From: Azophilus sp965221755 | GTDB lineage: Bacteria; Pseudomonadota; Gammaproteobacteria; Pseudomonadales; Azotimanducaceae | Assembly (NCBI GenBank): GCA_965221755.1 | Contig: OZ244921.1 | Coordinates: 3,720,001 to 3,784,000, forward strand | Reading direction: 5' to 3' | DNA: 64,000 nucleotides | Translations under genes and position numbers: made by a program | In this document: piece by piece, positions 34,675 through 43,246 of the stretch | How the letters are laid out: each line of letters starts with the position of its first letter | Numbering within the stretch: position 1 is the stretch's first letter | The notes under the pieces: model-generated | Database searches by the model: none | What the model saw: only the letters and a program-made list of their open reading frames with translations | What the model was told of the DNA's origin: nothing

Positions 34675-35160
34675 ATGATCCCCCTGATGCTTGGTCTGAT
34701 CGCCGCCACCGCCTTGGCGGTGCTGTTGCGGCTGCTGTGGCTCTCGGCCCCGGTCAGGAAAAGCGCCCTCGTCATCACCTTGGCCACCTTGGCCCTAGTG
34801 GCCGCGCTGGCCGTGCTCGCCGCCACCGGCCGCCTGCATTGGCTGGCCGCAGCGGCTGCGGCGCTGCTGCCCTTCCTGCGCCGCAGCGCCGGCTTGATGG
34901 TGCGTTTCTTTCCAACCCTTGGGCGGGCGTTCATGGCCTTCAGGCAACGGCGGGCGGGCGCGGGGAGCGCGGGACGGCCCGCTGCCGGCGCCATGACCCG
35001 CCAAGAGGCCTTAAGCGTTCTGGGACTCGGGGCCAATGCCACGGAGCAGGAGGTCATCGACGCCCACCGGCGGCTGATGGCCAGGAACCATCCCGACAAG
35101 GGCGGCTCGACGTTCATCGCCCAGCAACTCAACGAGGCCAAGCGAGTGCTGATCGGCTAG
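34675..35160 (+). CDS. Membrane-anchored J-domain protein
   Basis: This 161-residue protein has two or three hydrophobic helices (about residues 1-22, 30-50 and 55-68), a basic linker, and a C-terminal J domain 'MTRQEALSVLGLGANATEQEVIDAHRRLMARNHPDKGGS'. The HPD loop is intact, so it should stimulate a DnaK-type ATPase at the membrane, like TIM14/DjlC-type proteins. The J domain is at the very C-terminus. Its stop overlaps the stop of the convergent TerB gene (CTAG at 35157-35160). Confidence 0.88.
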   Translation: MIPLMLGLIAATALAVLLRLLWLSAPVRKSALVITLATLALVAALAVLAATGRLHWLAAAAAALLPFLRRSAGLMVRFFPTLGRAFMAFRQRRAGAGSAGRPAAGAMTRQEALSVLGLGANATEQEVIDAHRRLMARNHPDKGGSTFIAQQLNEAKRVLIG

Positions 35161-35552
35161 GGCACCATGAAGCCGCGAGCCTCCTCCTCCAGGCTCAGCA
35201 GCCGCCGCACCCAGTTGTCCAGCAGCCTGAATTGCTCATCCTCAACGCCAAACGCCCGGCTGACCTCCTTGAGCAGGCATTCCTCCTCCACTTCAAAGGC
35301 GCCGTCGGCGTAGCTCAGCCGAAGCAGGTTGAGCAGGGCGATGATCCGCGACTTGCGGGTGTTGAAGGTGGCGTCAATGCCGTCGAGGGCCAGGTACTCC
35401 GCTTCAAGCGCCGGATTCAGCTCCATCTCGCGCTTGAACTCGTCGAGCATGCCCTCCTCGTTGGGATCAAGCAGCCCGTCGGACACCACCACGTTGTGGG
35501 CCAGCCCCAGGAGGGCCTCGCGCTGCTCGACCGATAGCGCCGACAACCACAT
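35157..35552 (-). CDS. TerB-like protein
   Basis: This 131-residue all-helical protein resembles the TerB/DjlA N-terminal fold: 'ALLGLAHNVVVSDGLLDPNEEGMLDEF' and 'NLLRLSYADGAFEVEEECLLKEVSRAFGV', two acidic repeats typical of the family. TerB-like domains bind metal or membrane partners; the exact role is unknown. It lies opposite the J-domain gene, and in other proteins TerB and J domains occur fused (DjlA), so a joint function is plausible. A small membrane-protein gene precedes it by 9 bp. Confidence 0.82.
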   Translation of the reverse strand: MWLSALSVEQREALLGLAHNVVVSDGLLDPNEEGMLDEFKREMELNPALEAEYLALDGIDATFNTRKSRIIALLNLLRLSYADGAFEVEEECLLKEVSRAFGVEDEQFRLLDNWVRRLLSLEEEARGFMVP

Positions 35553-35561
35553 GGCGAGCCC

Positions 35562-35693
35562 TCAACCGCCGGCGATGATCCGCAGATTGTCGAACAAGCT
35601 GGCGAACATGACGAGAACGCACAGCCAACCCCAGCCAATGATGGCCTTCATGAACCAGCTTTGGTTGATGAAGTCCTCGATCAGATACCACAT
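35562..35693 (-). CDS. 43-residue small membrane protein
   Basis: A short gene is supported by GGGAGG 8 bases before its ATG (35693) and by coherent coding. The peptide begins MWYLIEDFINQSWFMKAIIG and continues with a hydrophobic helix 'WGWLCVLVMFASLF' and a short tail DNLRIIAGG. One membrane span is predicted. I do not know the family. It is 9 bp upstream of the TerB-like gene on the same strand, so the two are probably cotranscribed and it may anchor or partner TerB. Confidence 0.65.
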   Translation of the reverse strand: MWYLIEDFINQSWFMKAIIGWGWLCVLVMFASLFDNLRIIAGG

Positions 35694-35786
35694 CGCTTAA
35701 GCCTCCCTGCATCAATTCGCGGCGATTTGCGCAACGGCGCCCCCGCAGCGGGGGCGGGGCCATTCTAGACGAATTTTCCCTTGACG

Positions 35787-35866
35787 CGCGATCCGGCGGT
35801 CGCGGCGAACCCTCGGTTCGTTGCGTGGGGCGGAATCCGATGCGTTGCCGGAACCGCGCGACCTTG
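35787..35866 (-). repeat. Modular hairpin repeat, reverse orientation
   Basis: Read on the minus strand: core GCAACGCATCGGATTCCGCC onward, hairpin 1 CGAACC/GGTTCG (35820-35815 with 35811-35806), hairpin 2 CGCGACC (35804-35798) with GGATCGCG (35794-35787, one bulge). Hairpin 1 arms are unique to this copy. A -10-like TAGAAT (35767-35762, minus) follows, pointing to the 43-residue gene. Confidence 0.75.
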
Positions 35867-35909
35867 CCTGGGCAACCTGACGCGGGCGATTCCCCTGTAG
35901 AATGGCCTG

Positions 35910-38315
35910 ATGCCGATTCATTTCACGCGGCTGGCGCCGGAGCTTGCGGCCGCAGCCCTTGAGGCGCCCGTCATCACGCCCAACGAACGGCTGGCCCGGG
36001 AAGTCAACGCGGCCTGCAACCAGCGGCAGATCAACTTGGGTCGCCAAGCCTGGCCGAAGCCGCGCGCCCTGAGCTTGCGGCGTTATCTGCGCGCCGGCTT
36101 CAACGCCGCCGAAGCGGATGCGGAACTGCTGTCCGAGGAGGCGGAACTGCTGCTTTGGCGGGATACGGCACCCGACCAAGCCCCCCAATTGGCCGAATGG
36201 GCCGCCGAGGCTTGGACGTTGGCGCTGGCCTACCGCATCGACCGCGAAGCGCCCGGGTTCGGCCAGACGGCGAACGGCCGCCTTTTCCGACGCTGGGCGA
36301 GACGCTTCGATGCGGAACTCAAGGCCAAGCGCTGGACCACCAACGCGCAACTGGCCGATTTGGCATTGGCTAGGGGCGAGGCCCTGAATCTGTTGGCGTT
36401 CGAGCGCATTGAGCCTCAGGCTGCGGACCACCTCGCTCGGGTGGCGCTGGCAGGCGGCAGCGTTCACCGGCACGCCCCTGCCGCATTCCCGGCCACTGAC
36501 GAGCGCCGCGTTCGGCTGAACAGCCGGGCTGAGGAGATCAGCGCGGCCGCCCAGTGGGCGCGCCAGGCGCTCATGGCGGACGCGGAGGCCCGCATTGGGG
36601 TGGTGTTCCCCTACTTGACCGACGCCTATCACGCCATCGACCACGCCTTCGGAGCCGAGTTTGCCGACGCGCCGGACGCCTTCGACCTGTCCGGCGGCCT
36701 GCCCTTGGCGCAGCAGCCGGTCTGGCAGGGCGCCGACGCGCTGCTCGAACATCTGCTGCGGCCTGCGGAGGAGGCGCTGGAGGCGCCGGCGCGGACGCCG
36801 TTTCTTGAACTTCCCCAAGACCTCGGCGACCTGTTGCCGAAATCGCCGGGCTGGGCGGACGGGAGGAGGCCCTTCGCCCATTGGGTGGGGGCGTTCGGCG
36901 ACATCCTCCGGCGCGCCCGCTGGGGCGCCAAGGCGGGCAGCCGCCAATTCCAGGCCCTCATGAGCATCCAGGACCGCCTCGATCGATACCGCGGATTCGC
37001 CCAGAGTCCCGGCATCGACGCCGCCCGCGGCCTGCGGACCTTGCGGGACCTGCTGGGCACCCAGATCTTCGCGCCCCAACGGCGACCGGCGCCGATTCAG
37101 GTGCTGGGCTATCTCGAGACCACGGGCATGACGTTCACCCATCTGTGGGTGGCGGGCCTGTCGGACTCGGCGTGGCCGCAGGCCCCATCGCCCAATCCGC
37201 TCATTCCCCTGCCGATGCAGCGGGCGGCCGGCGTCCCCCGCCTCGACCACGGCAGCGAACGCGAGTTCGCCGAACAGCGGCTGGCCCATTGGCGCAACGC
37301 CTGCGGGGCCTTCATCGCCAGTTGGTCCGAGGAGGATGCGGACGGGCAGCAGGAATGCAGTCCCCTGATCAAGCCGCTGCCCGCAGCCGCCATCGGCCAG
37401 GTGCTGGCCAAACACCGCGCCAGACGGCATCCCGCCTTGGCTGAATTGCCGCCCTTCGACCGATTGGAGCCCGCTCCCGACGACCGGGCCCACGAATGCG
37501 AAGGGGACGTCAAGGCGAGCACCGCCCTGATCGAGAACCAAGCCAATTGCCCCTTCAAAGCCTGGGCGACTCACCGCCTGAAGCTAAGGGCCAAGCAGGA
37601 GCAGGAGGCCTTCGCCGACGCTGCGACCCGAGGCAAGCTGGTGCATGACGCCTTCTTTCGCCTGTACCGGAACGGCCAAGCGCCTTTTTCCGATGCGGCC
37701 GTCCGCGCCGCCGCGGAGGGTGCCGTGGGTGAGTTCCTGGCGGGGAGGCCCGCCCCGTTTCAGGCCTTGGAACATGAGCGGGTCACGGCAATCATCAAGG
37801 CGTGGCTCGGCCTTGAGGCGGCACACCCCGAATTCACCGTCATCGGCTTGGAGCAGGACGCGACGCTGACCCTGCCCGGCGCTGAATTCGGGCTGCGCAT
37901 GGATCGAATCGATCAGGATCCAGACTCCGGCCACAAGGTCGTCATCGACTACAAGACCGGTGCGGTCTCGGTCAAACAGATGATCGGCGAGCGCCTGATC
38001 GCGCCGCAACTGCCGATGTACGCGCTCACCGACCCGGACATCAAGGCGGTGCTGGTGGCGCAGGTCGGCGACGAGGCGGTTCGGCTGCAGGGCTGGAGCG
38101 ACGGGAGCATCCCGCTGGGCAAGACTCCGGACGAAGGTTGGACGGCCCTGCGCAAACGCTGGCGCCGACAGGTGCGGTCGCTGATCGACGAGTTCCGCAG
38201 CGGCGAGGCGCGGGTCGATCCCCACAACCCGGGCAATGCGCAAAGCCCGCCGGGCTGCCGCCACTGCCACCTGCTCAGCCTGTGCCGCCGAGACGCCTTC
38301 GAGACGACGCCCTGA
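35910..38315 (+). CDS. AddB-like PD-(D/E)XK nuclease, recombination repair
   Basis: This 801-residue protein resembles the 'probable DNA repair protein' (AddB/RexB-type) family. The N-terminal two thirds is an inactive helicase-like region. The C-terminal nuclease has 'GKLVHDAFFRLY', 'FGLRMDRIDQD', 'KVVIDYKTG' and 'LIAPQLPMYAL', i.e. the PD-(D/E)XK residues. Cysteines (Cys in 'ENQANCPFKAW', then 'CRHCHLLSLCRR') can hold an iron-sulfur staple. It should pair with the helicase encoded 1 bp downstream (TGATG overlap) to resect double-strand ends. A TAGAAT box (35898-35903) lies six bases before the ATG. Confidence 0.88.
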   Translation: MPIHFTRLAPELAAAALEAPVITPNERLAREVNAACNQRQINLGRQAWPKPRALSLRRYLRAGFNAAEADAELLSEEAELLLWRDTAPDQAPQLAEWAAEAWTLALAYRIDREAPGFGQTANGRLFRRWARRFDAELKAKRWTTNAQLADLALARGEALNLLAFERIEPQAADHLARVALAGGSVHRHAPAAFPATDERRVRLNSRAEEISAAAQWARQALMADAEARIGVVFPYLTDAYHAIDHAFGAEFADAPDAFDLSGGLPLAQQPVWQGADALLEHLLRPAEEALEAPARTPFLELPQDLGDLLPKSPGWADGRRPFAHWVGAFGDILRRARWGAKAGSRQFQALMSIQDRLDRYRGFAQSPGIDAARGLRTLRDLLGTQIFAPQRRPAPIQVLGYLETTGMTFTHLWVAGLSDSAWPQAPSPNPLIPLPMQRAAGVPRLDHGSEREFAEQRLAHWRNACGAFIASWSEEDADGQQECSPLIKPLPAAAIGQVLAKHRARRHPALAELPPFDRLEPAPDDRAHECEGDVKASTALIENQANCPFKAWATHRLKLRAKQEQEAFADAATRGKLVHDAFFRLYRNGQAPFSDAAVRAAAEGAVGEFLAGRPAPFQALEHERVTAIIKAWLGLEAAHPEFTVIGLEQDATLTLPGAEFGLRMDRIDQDPDSGHKVVIDYKTGAVSVKQMIGERLIAPQLPMYALTDPDIKAVLVAQVGDEAVRLQGWSDGSIPLGKTPDEGWTALRKRWRRQVRSLIDEFRSGEARVDPHNPGNAQSPPGCRHCHLLSLCRRDAFETTP

Positions 38316-41300
38316 TGCCGCCGAGAAAGGCAACGGCGCCGCTCGACCAAGGCGTCCGCGAGGCGGCGATTCGCCCCGAAGGCTCCTGCATCGTCCAAGC
38401 TCCGGCCGGTTCCGGCAAGACCGCGCTGCTGGTCACCCGGTTCGTGCGGCTGCTGGCCGGGGTGGAGGCGCCTGAGCAGCTGCTGGCCATCACCTTCACC
38501 CGCAAGGCCGCAGCGGAGATGCGCCGGCGGGTGCTGGCAGCGCTGGACGCGGACCGGGGAGCCGATGAGCCGATCCGGGCAGCGCTCGGGCGGCATCTGG
38601 AGGCGGTTCGCGAACGCAACCGGTCGCTGGGCTGGGATCTCGCCAACAACCCGGCGCGCCTGCAGATCAAGACAATCGACAGCTTCGCCATGTCCCTGGC
38701 CGGTCGGCTGCCCTTGGCGTCGGGCCTCGGCCGAGCCGGCCAGCCCGTGGAGGATGCGGCTGAACTGCACGACCAGGCCGCCCGCAGGCTGCTCAACCGC
38801 CTGTTCAACGCTGATCCGCTCAGCGGCGACATCGCCCGCTTCCTGAAGCTGAACGACAACCACGCCGGCAGCGCCCGCCGCCTGCTGGCTGAAATGCTCA
38901 GCCGCCGGGACCAGTGGCTCGACTGCGTGCGGGCAGTGGCGGCAACGGCGGACCAAGCCGGCCGCGAGACCGCTCAAGCCGCGTTGATCCACAGCATCCG
39001 CAAGCTCGTTGAGCGCATGGTCCGCGAAACCACGTCAGGGGTGCCGGACGCACTGCGGGATGAGTTGGAATGGATGGTCGCCTGCGCCCGAAAAAACGGC
39101 GTTGAACTGCCGCCCTCGCCGTGGCCGGCCGCCAGCAGCCTGTGCATGACCCGGGCGGGGACGTTTCGCAAGTCGCTCACCAAGCGCGAGGGCTTTCCCG
39201 CCGAGAACAAGGAGGAGAAGGAGCGGGCGATGGCCGCCATCGAGGCGCTCAAGCCGCATGTGTCGCAGGCGCAATTCGCCCGATTGCCGAGGCTGCCCGC
39301 GCCGAGCCTGACCGAGGGCCAAACGGACGACCTGCTGGCCGTCTGCACGGTGTTGATCCTGGCGGTGGCCGACCTCTCCCAAATCATGCGCGAGGCGGGG
39401 CAAACGGACTTCACCGAACTCAACCTCGCCGCCCGCAAGGCGTTGCGGTCCAGCGACGGCGGACCGACCGAACTGGCCTTGGCCTTGGACTACCGGATTC
39501 GCCACATATTGATCGACGAGTTCCAGGACACCTCCACCTCCCAGTTCGAGCTGTTCGAACTGCTGGTGGAGGGCTGGAGCGGAGCGGACGGCAGCAGCTT
39601 GTTCGCCGTTGGCGATCCGATGCAATCGATCTACCGCTTCCGGGACGCCGACGTCACCCTCTTCGACCGCGCCCGAGACCGCGGCATCAACCAAGTCCCC
39701 CTCAACGCGCTGGAGTTGGCCGCCAACTTCCGTTCCCAGCCCGAGCTCGTGAACTGGGTCAACCGCACCTTCACCGGCGTCATGGGCGCGCGCAACGACC
39801 CACTCACCGGCCAAGTGCCGTTCAACGAATCCCAATCCCACCGGGTTCCCGAAGCCAATGCCGAACCCGGCCCGGCCATTCGGCTGTTCGATTACCGCAG
39901 CCAGGAGACGGCGGCGGTGGTCGAGCGCATCCGGCAAATCAAAAGCCAACGGCCCAACGACTCCATCGCCATTCTGGTGCGCAGCCGCAGCCACTTGCCC
40001 GACATCCTCAATGCCCTGCGGGCGGCGCGGATTAAATGGCAGGCCACCGACATCGATCCCCTCGCAGCGGCGCCGGCGGTCACCGACCTGCTGTCGCTGG
40101 CCGGCGCCATGGCGGATGCAAGGGACAAGCTGGCTTGGCTCAGCGTCATGCGCGCCCCTTGGGTGGGACTGGACCTGCCGGACTTGGAGCGCGCCGCCAA
40201 GCTTGGCGCCTTCACCCCGGAGCGGCTGCGCAAGCTGGCCCAAAGCGACCTGACCGCGACAGGCGCGCGCCGCTTGCAGCGGCTGTTGGACGCCCTCTCC
40301 CGCTGGCTCCCGCAGCGTCACGAACGCCCTCCGCGATCGAGCCTGGAAGGCGTCTGGCTCGAATGCGGCGCGGCGGCCGCCTACGGCAGCGCGGCGGCCA
40401 TCGACCACGCCGAACAGCTGTTCGAACTGGTCGATCAACTCGGGTCCGACGGCTGGGATGCGGAACTGCTGCGCCGCCGGGCCGAGCGGCTCTTCGCCGC
40501 CGACAACGCCCCGGAGAAGCTGGAAGCGCTGACCATCCACAAGGCCAAGGGCTTGGAGTGGGACCATGTGCTGCTGCCTCGCCTGGGCGGCACCACCCAA
40601 GGCGATGCATCCCCCTTGCTGCGTTGGCGGCTGCAGCGCAACGACGCAGCAGGCGATGAGTTGCTGATGGCGGTGAAGGGCTCGGGCGGCCTCTACGACT
40701 GGCTTGGCGAGGAGGAGAGGCACCGCGAGGTCAACGAGCGGCGACGTCTGCTGTACGTCGCCTGCACCCGCGCCAAGCGCAGCCTCATGCTCACGGCGGC
40801 CAAGTGGAGGTCGCCGCTGGAGCGCAGCGACAGAGCCATCTGGAAGCCGCAATCCAACTCGCTGCTGGCGCTGCTCTGGGACAAGGCGCCAATCGAGGCT
40901 GCGGCCCCTCCCCCTGGTCCAGAGCCGGAAGCATCCCTTGGGGAGTCCCTCGCCGGGAAGCCCGAACAGCCGAAACGGCTCCTTCGCCTCCCGGAGGGCT
41001 TCACCTGGCAGCCACCGCCCCGCGAACCGCTGCGTCTGCTCCAAGCCACCGCCGAGTCACCAGAGCTTGCCCCAGACACCGCCAGCGGGCGGCGGGAAGT
41101 GATCTTCGGCGGGCTGATGCACGAGTGGCTGCGCCGCTTAAGCGAAGGGCCGCTGCCGAAGGACGTCGATGCCTGGACGTCCCGGCAGCGCCCCAATTGG
41201 CAGCGTCAACTGCGGGCCGCTGGGCTGCCGGAAGCGGACTGGGAAGCCTGCATCGCCGAAGCCATGCGCCAGTTCAGCGCCGTTCTCGGTGACGACGCCG

Positions 41301-41596
41301 GCCGTTGGCTGCTCGGCCCCAGACAGGACGCGGCCTCCGAATGCGGCATCACGGGCATCATCGACGACGCCTTGGTGTCCGTGCGCCTGGACCGCACCTT
41401 TGAAGACGATGGCCAACGCTGGATCATCGACTACAAGACCGGCCCAACCGCCGGCGACGAGGCATCCGTCAGCGCGCTCGTCGACCGCCACCGAGCGCAG
41501 CTCGCCCGCTACCGGGCCTTGGGCGAAGGCCTGTTCGACAAGCCGATCCGGACGGCGCTGTACTTGACCGCCATTCCAAGGCTCATTGACGTTTAG
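38315..41596 (+). CDS. AddA-like UvrD/REP helicase-nuclease
   Basis: This 1093-residue superfamily 1A helicase has Walker A 'QAPAGSGKTALLVTRF', motif Ia 'LLAITFTRKAAAEMRRRV', motif II 'ILIDEFQDTS', motif III 'VGDPMQSIYRFRDAD', motif V 'LTIHKAKGLEWDHVLLP' and motif VI 'LLYVACTRAKRSLML'. A C-terminal nuclease has 'WIIDYKTGP'. With AddB it should process DNA breaks for RecA loading. The start overlaps the upstream stop (TGATG), so it is coupled. No RecBCD genes are seen here. Presence of AddAB in a gammaproteobacterium is known but less usual than RecBCD. Confidence 0.92.
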   Translation: MPPRKATAPLDQGVREAAIRPEGSCIVQAPAGSGKTALLVTRFVRLLAGVEAPEQLLAITFTRKAAAEMRRRVLAALDADRGADEPIRAALGRHLEAVRERNRSLGWDLANNPARLQIKTIDSFAMSLAGRLPLASGLGRAGQPVEDAAELHDQAARRLLNRLFNADPLSGDIARFLKLNDNHAGSARRLLAEMLSRRDQWLDCVRAVAATADQAGRETAQAALIHSIRKLVERMVRETTSGVPDALRDELEWMVACARKNGVELPPSPWPAASSLCMTRAGTFRKSLTKREGFPAENKEEKERAMAAIEALKPHVSQAQFARLPRLPAPSLTEGQTDDLLAVCTVLILAVADLSQIMREAGQTDFTELNLAARKALRSSDGGPTELALALDYRIRHILIDEFQDTSTSQFELFELLVEGWSGADGSSLFAVGDPMQSIYRFRDADVTLFDRARDRGINQVPLNALELAANFRSQPELVNWVNRTFTGVMGARNDPLTGQVPFNESQSHRVPEANAEPGPAIRLFDYRSQETAAVVERIRQIKSQRPNDSIAILVRSRSHLPDILNALRAARIKWQATDIDPLAAAPAVTDLLSLAGAMADARDKLAWLSVMRAPWVGLDLPDLERAAKLGAFTPERLRKLAQSDLTATGARRLQRLLDALSRWLPQRHERPPRSSLEGVWLECGAAAAYGSAAAIDHAEQLFELVDQLGSDGWDAELLRRRAERLFAADNAPEKLEALTIHKAKGLEWDHVLLPRLGGTTQGDASPLLRWRLQRNDAAGDELLMAVKGSGGLYDWLGEEERHREVNERRRLLYVACTRAKRSLMLTAAKWRSPLERSDRAIWKPQSNSLLALLWDKAPIEAAAPPPGPEPEASLGESLAGKPEQPKRLLRLPEGFTWQPPPREPLRLLQATAESPELAPDTASGRREVIFGGLMHEWLRRLSEGPLPKDVDAWTSRQRPNWQRQLRAAGLPEADWEACIAEAMRQFSAVLGDDAGRWLLGPRQDAASECGITGIIDDALVSVRLDRTFEDDGQRWIIDYKTGPTAGDEASVSALVDRHRAQLARYRALGEGLFDKPIRTALYLTAIPRLIDV

Positions 41597-41768
41597 CAGC
41601 TGCTTCCAGCATCTGACGCCGCAACCGAGCGTGGCGCCTTGGAGACAAGGGCGTCCCGCCCTCGATCGGAAAACCGCAGGGACAACGCAACGGGTTTGCA
41701 CACCCACTGCGCATCGTCTGCAGCCCGTTCATGGGCATGAAGCCGAAAAACAAAGGCCGGAAAACAAG

Positions 41769-41796
41769 TTGCCATCGCCTGAAAACCCTGTACCAT
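41769..41796 (+). promoter_or_regulatory. Candidate promoter of the leader peptide-DAHP synthase unit
   Basis: TTGCCA (41769-41774, 5/6), 16-bp spacer, TACCAT (41791-41796, 4/6). The predicted start of transcription is only one to three bases before the leader ATG, so the leader would be leaderless. Confidence 0.45.
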
Positions 41797-41804
41797 GCGC
41801 CCCC

Positions 41805-41864
41805 ATGCTGAAAGACAAAACGTTTTTTTGGGTTCGCTACTTTGGTCGCTTCGCCGTGGCCTAG
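41805..41864 (+). CDS. Aromatic-rich leader peptide of the DAHP synthase gene
   Basis: A 19-codon frame reads MLKDKTFFWVRYFGRFAVA and stops at TAG 41862. Six of 19 residues are aromatic (four Phe, one Trp, one Tyr), far above expectation. It ends 57 bp before an intrinsic terminator and 126 bp before the DAHP synthase start. This is the classic arrangement of a transcription attenuator, where stalling at Phe/Tyr/Trp codons when charged tRNA is scarce lets RNA polymerase read through. No Shine-Dalgarno site is visible, but the ATG lies at the predicted mRNA start. Confidence 0.8.
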   Translation: MLKDKTFFWVRYFGRFAVA

Positions 41865-41888
41865 CCCCCTTTTGTCAATCGCATGAAC

Positions 41889-41931
41889 GGAAGGTGGCCA
41901 AACCGGGCGCCTTCCCCAAGAAGGCCCCGCC
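41889..41931 (+). promoter_or_regulatory. Attenuator: competing RNA segments
   Basis: Segment 1 GGAAGGTGGCC (41889-41899) can pair with segment 2 GGCGCCTTCC (41906-41915). Segment 2 can instead pair with segment 3 AAGGCCCCGCC (41921-41931), which masks the left arm of the terminator. This is the pairing switch expected of an attenuator. Confidence 0.6.
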
Positions 41932-41953
41932 AACGATGAGCGGGGTTTTTTTT
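41921..41953 (+). terminator. Rho-independent terminator (attenuator)
   Basis: Stem CCCCGC (41925-41930) with GCGGGG (41940-41945), extendable by A/U and G/U pairs, followed by eight T (41946-41953). It precedes the DAHP synthase ribosome-binding site and so must act conditionally. Confidence 0.85.
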
Positions 41954-41990
41954 GCCTGGAGCGCAGCCGGCGGGCGAGGAGGCTGAAACC

Positions 41991-43058
41991 GTGACTGAAT
42001 TGGAAAACATCAACGTGGAGCGGCTGCAAGTGCTGATGACACCGGAACGGCTCAAGCGCGAGTGGCCAGCGTCCAAGGCGGCGCGGGCCAGCGTGGCGCA
42101 GGCGCGGCGATCAATCAACGGGGTGCTGAGCCGCGACGATCCCCGGCTGCTGGTGGTGGTTGGGCCCTGCTCAATTCACGATGCGCGCGCCGCCAAGGAC
42201 TACGGGGAACGCTTGGCGGCGCTGAGCTGCGAAGTGGAGGACGCCCTGCTGCTGGTGATGCGCGCCTACTTCGAGAAGCCGCGCACCACCGTCGGCTGGA
42301 AGGGGCTGATCAACGACCCCTACCTGGACGACTCCTTTCGGGTGGCTGACGGCCTGCAAATCGCCCGCCGCCTGCTGCTTGAACTCGCTGAACTGGGGCT
42401 GCCCCTGAGCACCGAGGCGCTGGATCCGATCACCCCGCAATACCTTCAGGACCTGATCAGCTGGTCGGCCATCGGCGCGCGCACCTCGGAATCCCAAACC
42501 CATCGGGAAATGGCATCCGGCCTCAGTTCGGCGGTGGGCTTCAAGAACGGCACCGACGGCTCCCTCAATGCCGCCATCAACGCCTTGGCCTCGGTGGCCG
42601 AGCCGCACCGCTTCCTCGGCATCAATCCAGCCGGCCAAGTGGCCGTCATTGAGACCCGCGGCAACCCCAACGCCCACATGGTGCTGCGCGGCGGCGCCAA
42701 CGGCCCCAACTACGACCGCGCCAGCGTGCGCGCCTGCCAAGCGGCGATGCATCGCGCCGGGCTGCGGCCCACCATCATGGTGGATTGCAGCCACGCCAAC
42801 TCCGGGAAGGATCCAGCCGCCCAACCCGCCGTGGCCCGCAATGTGCTCGGCCAAGTTCGGGAAGGCGACGGGTCGATCGTCGGCATCATGCTGGAGAGCC
42901 ACATCCACGGCGGCAGCCAGCGCATTCCCGACAACCCGGACGAGCTGCGCTATGGCGTCTCGGTCACCGACGGCTGCATCGACTGGCCCACCACCGAGGC
43001 GCTGCTTCGGGAAGCTGCCGATGCCTTAAGGCCGAACCTCAGCCGCCGGGTCGCCTAG
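41991..43058 (+). CDS. 3-deoxy-7-phosphoheptulonate (DAHP) synthase, class I alpha
   Basis: This 355-residue enzyme of the AroF/G/H type has 'LLVVVGPCSIHDARAAKDYG' near residue 55, 'FEKPRTTVGWKGLINDP', 'WSAIGARTSESQTHREMASGLS', 'VGFKNGTDGSL' and 'IMVDCSHANSGKD'. These hold the metal Cys, the PEP-binding Lys/Arg set and the His. It makes DAHP, the first step of the shikimate pathway. GTG 41991 has GAGGAGG 8 bases upstream. Which aromatic amino acid inhibits it cannot be read with certainty; the leader peptide is Phe-rich. Its stop codon lies inside a 98-bp inverted-repeat element. Confidence 0.95.
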   Translation: MTELENINVERLQVLMTPERLKREWPASKAARASVAQARRSINGVLSRDDPRLLVVVGPCSIHDARAAKDYGERLAALSCEVEDALLLVMRAYFEKPRTTVGWKGLINDPYLDDSFRVADGLQIARRLLLELAELGLPLSTEALDPITPQYLQDLISWSAIGARTSESQTHREMASGLSSAVGFKNGTDGSLNAAINALASVAEPHRFLGINPAGQVAVIETRGNPNAHMVLRGGANGPNYDRASVRACQAAMHRAGLRPTIMVDCSHANSGKDPAAQPAVARNVLGQVREGDGSIVGIMLESHIHGGSQRIPDNPDELRYGVSVTDGCIDWPTTEALLREAADALRPNLSRRVA

Positions 43059-43150
43059 GAGCCTGCGCCGCAGGAAGAGTCGCGAAAGCGAAAAATCGAT
43101 ATCGCTCGCCCCTTTGCAGCCGTGAATTCCGGAGGCGCAGGCTCCTAGGC
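43053..43150. repeat. 98-bp element with perfect 17-bp terminal inverted repeats
   Basis: GCCTAGGAGCCTGCGCC (43053-43069) is exactly repeated inverted at 43134-43150. The inner 64 bp include a second small hairpin (CCTGC-gcc-GCAGG, at 43062-43074) and CGATATCG. The left end overlaps the stop codon (TAG 43056-43058) of DAHP synthase. It may be a MITE-like insert or a large hairpin acting as a 3' end. Confidence 0.75.
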
Positions 43151-43246
43151 CCAACAGTCGCCGGGCAAGGCCGTTGCATGCGTCGCCTTTGCGCCCGGCA
43201 ACCGTTCATGCGCCGATCCAAGGCGTCGTCGCCTCGCCAGCGCTCG

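Noticed and set aside
39035..41044. A 669-codon open frame antisense to the AddA-like helicase
   Set aside because: High GC makes long antisense frames common. It has no family motif, is rich in Gln/Gly/Arg/His, and the opposite strand encodes a complete SF1 helicase. Similar frames opposite ybbP (1624-2982), prc (9195-10643), the amidohydrolase (17102-18364), the acyl-CoA synthetase (26020-27711), the AddB-like gene (35712-37574) and sctN (59626-61389) were dropped for the same reason.
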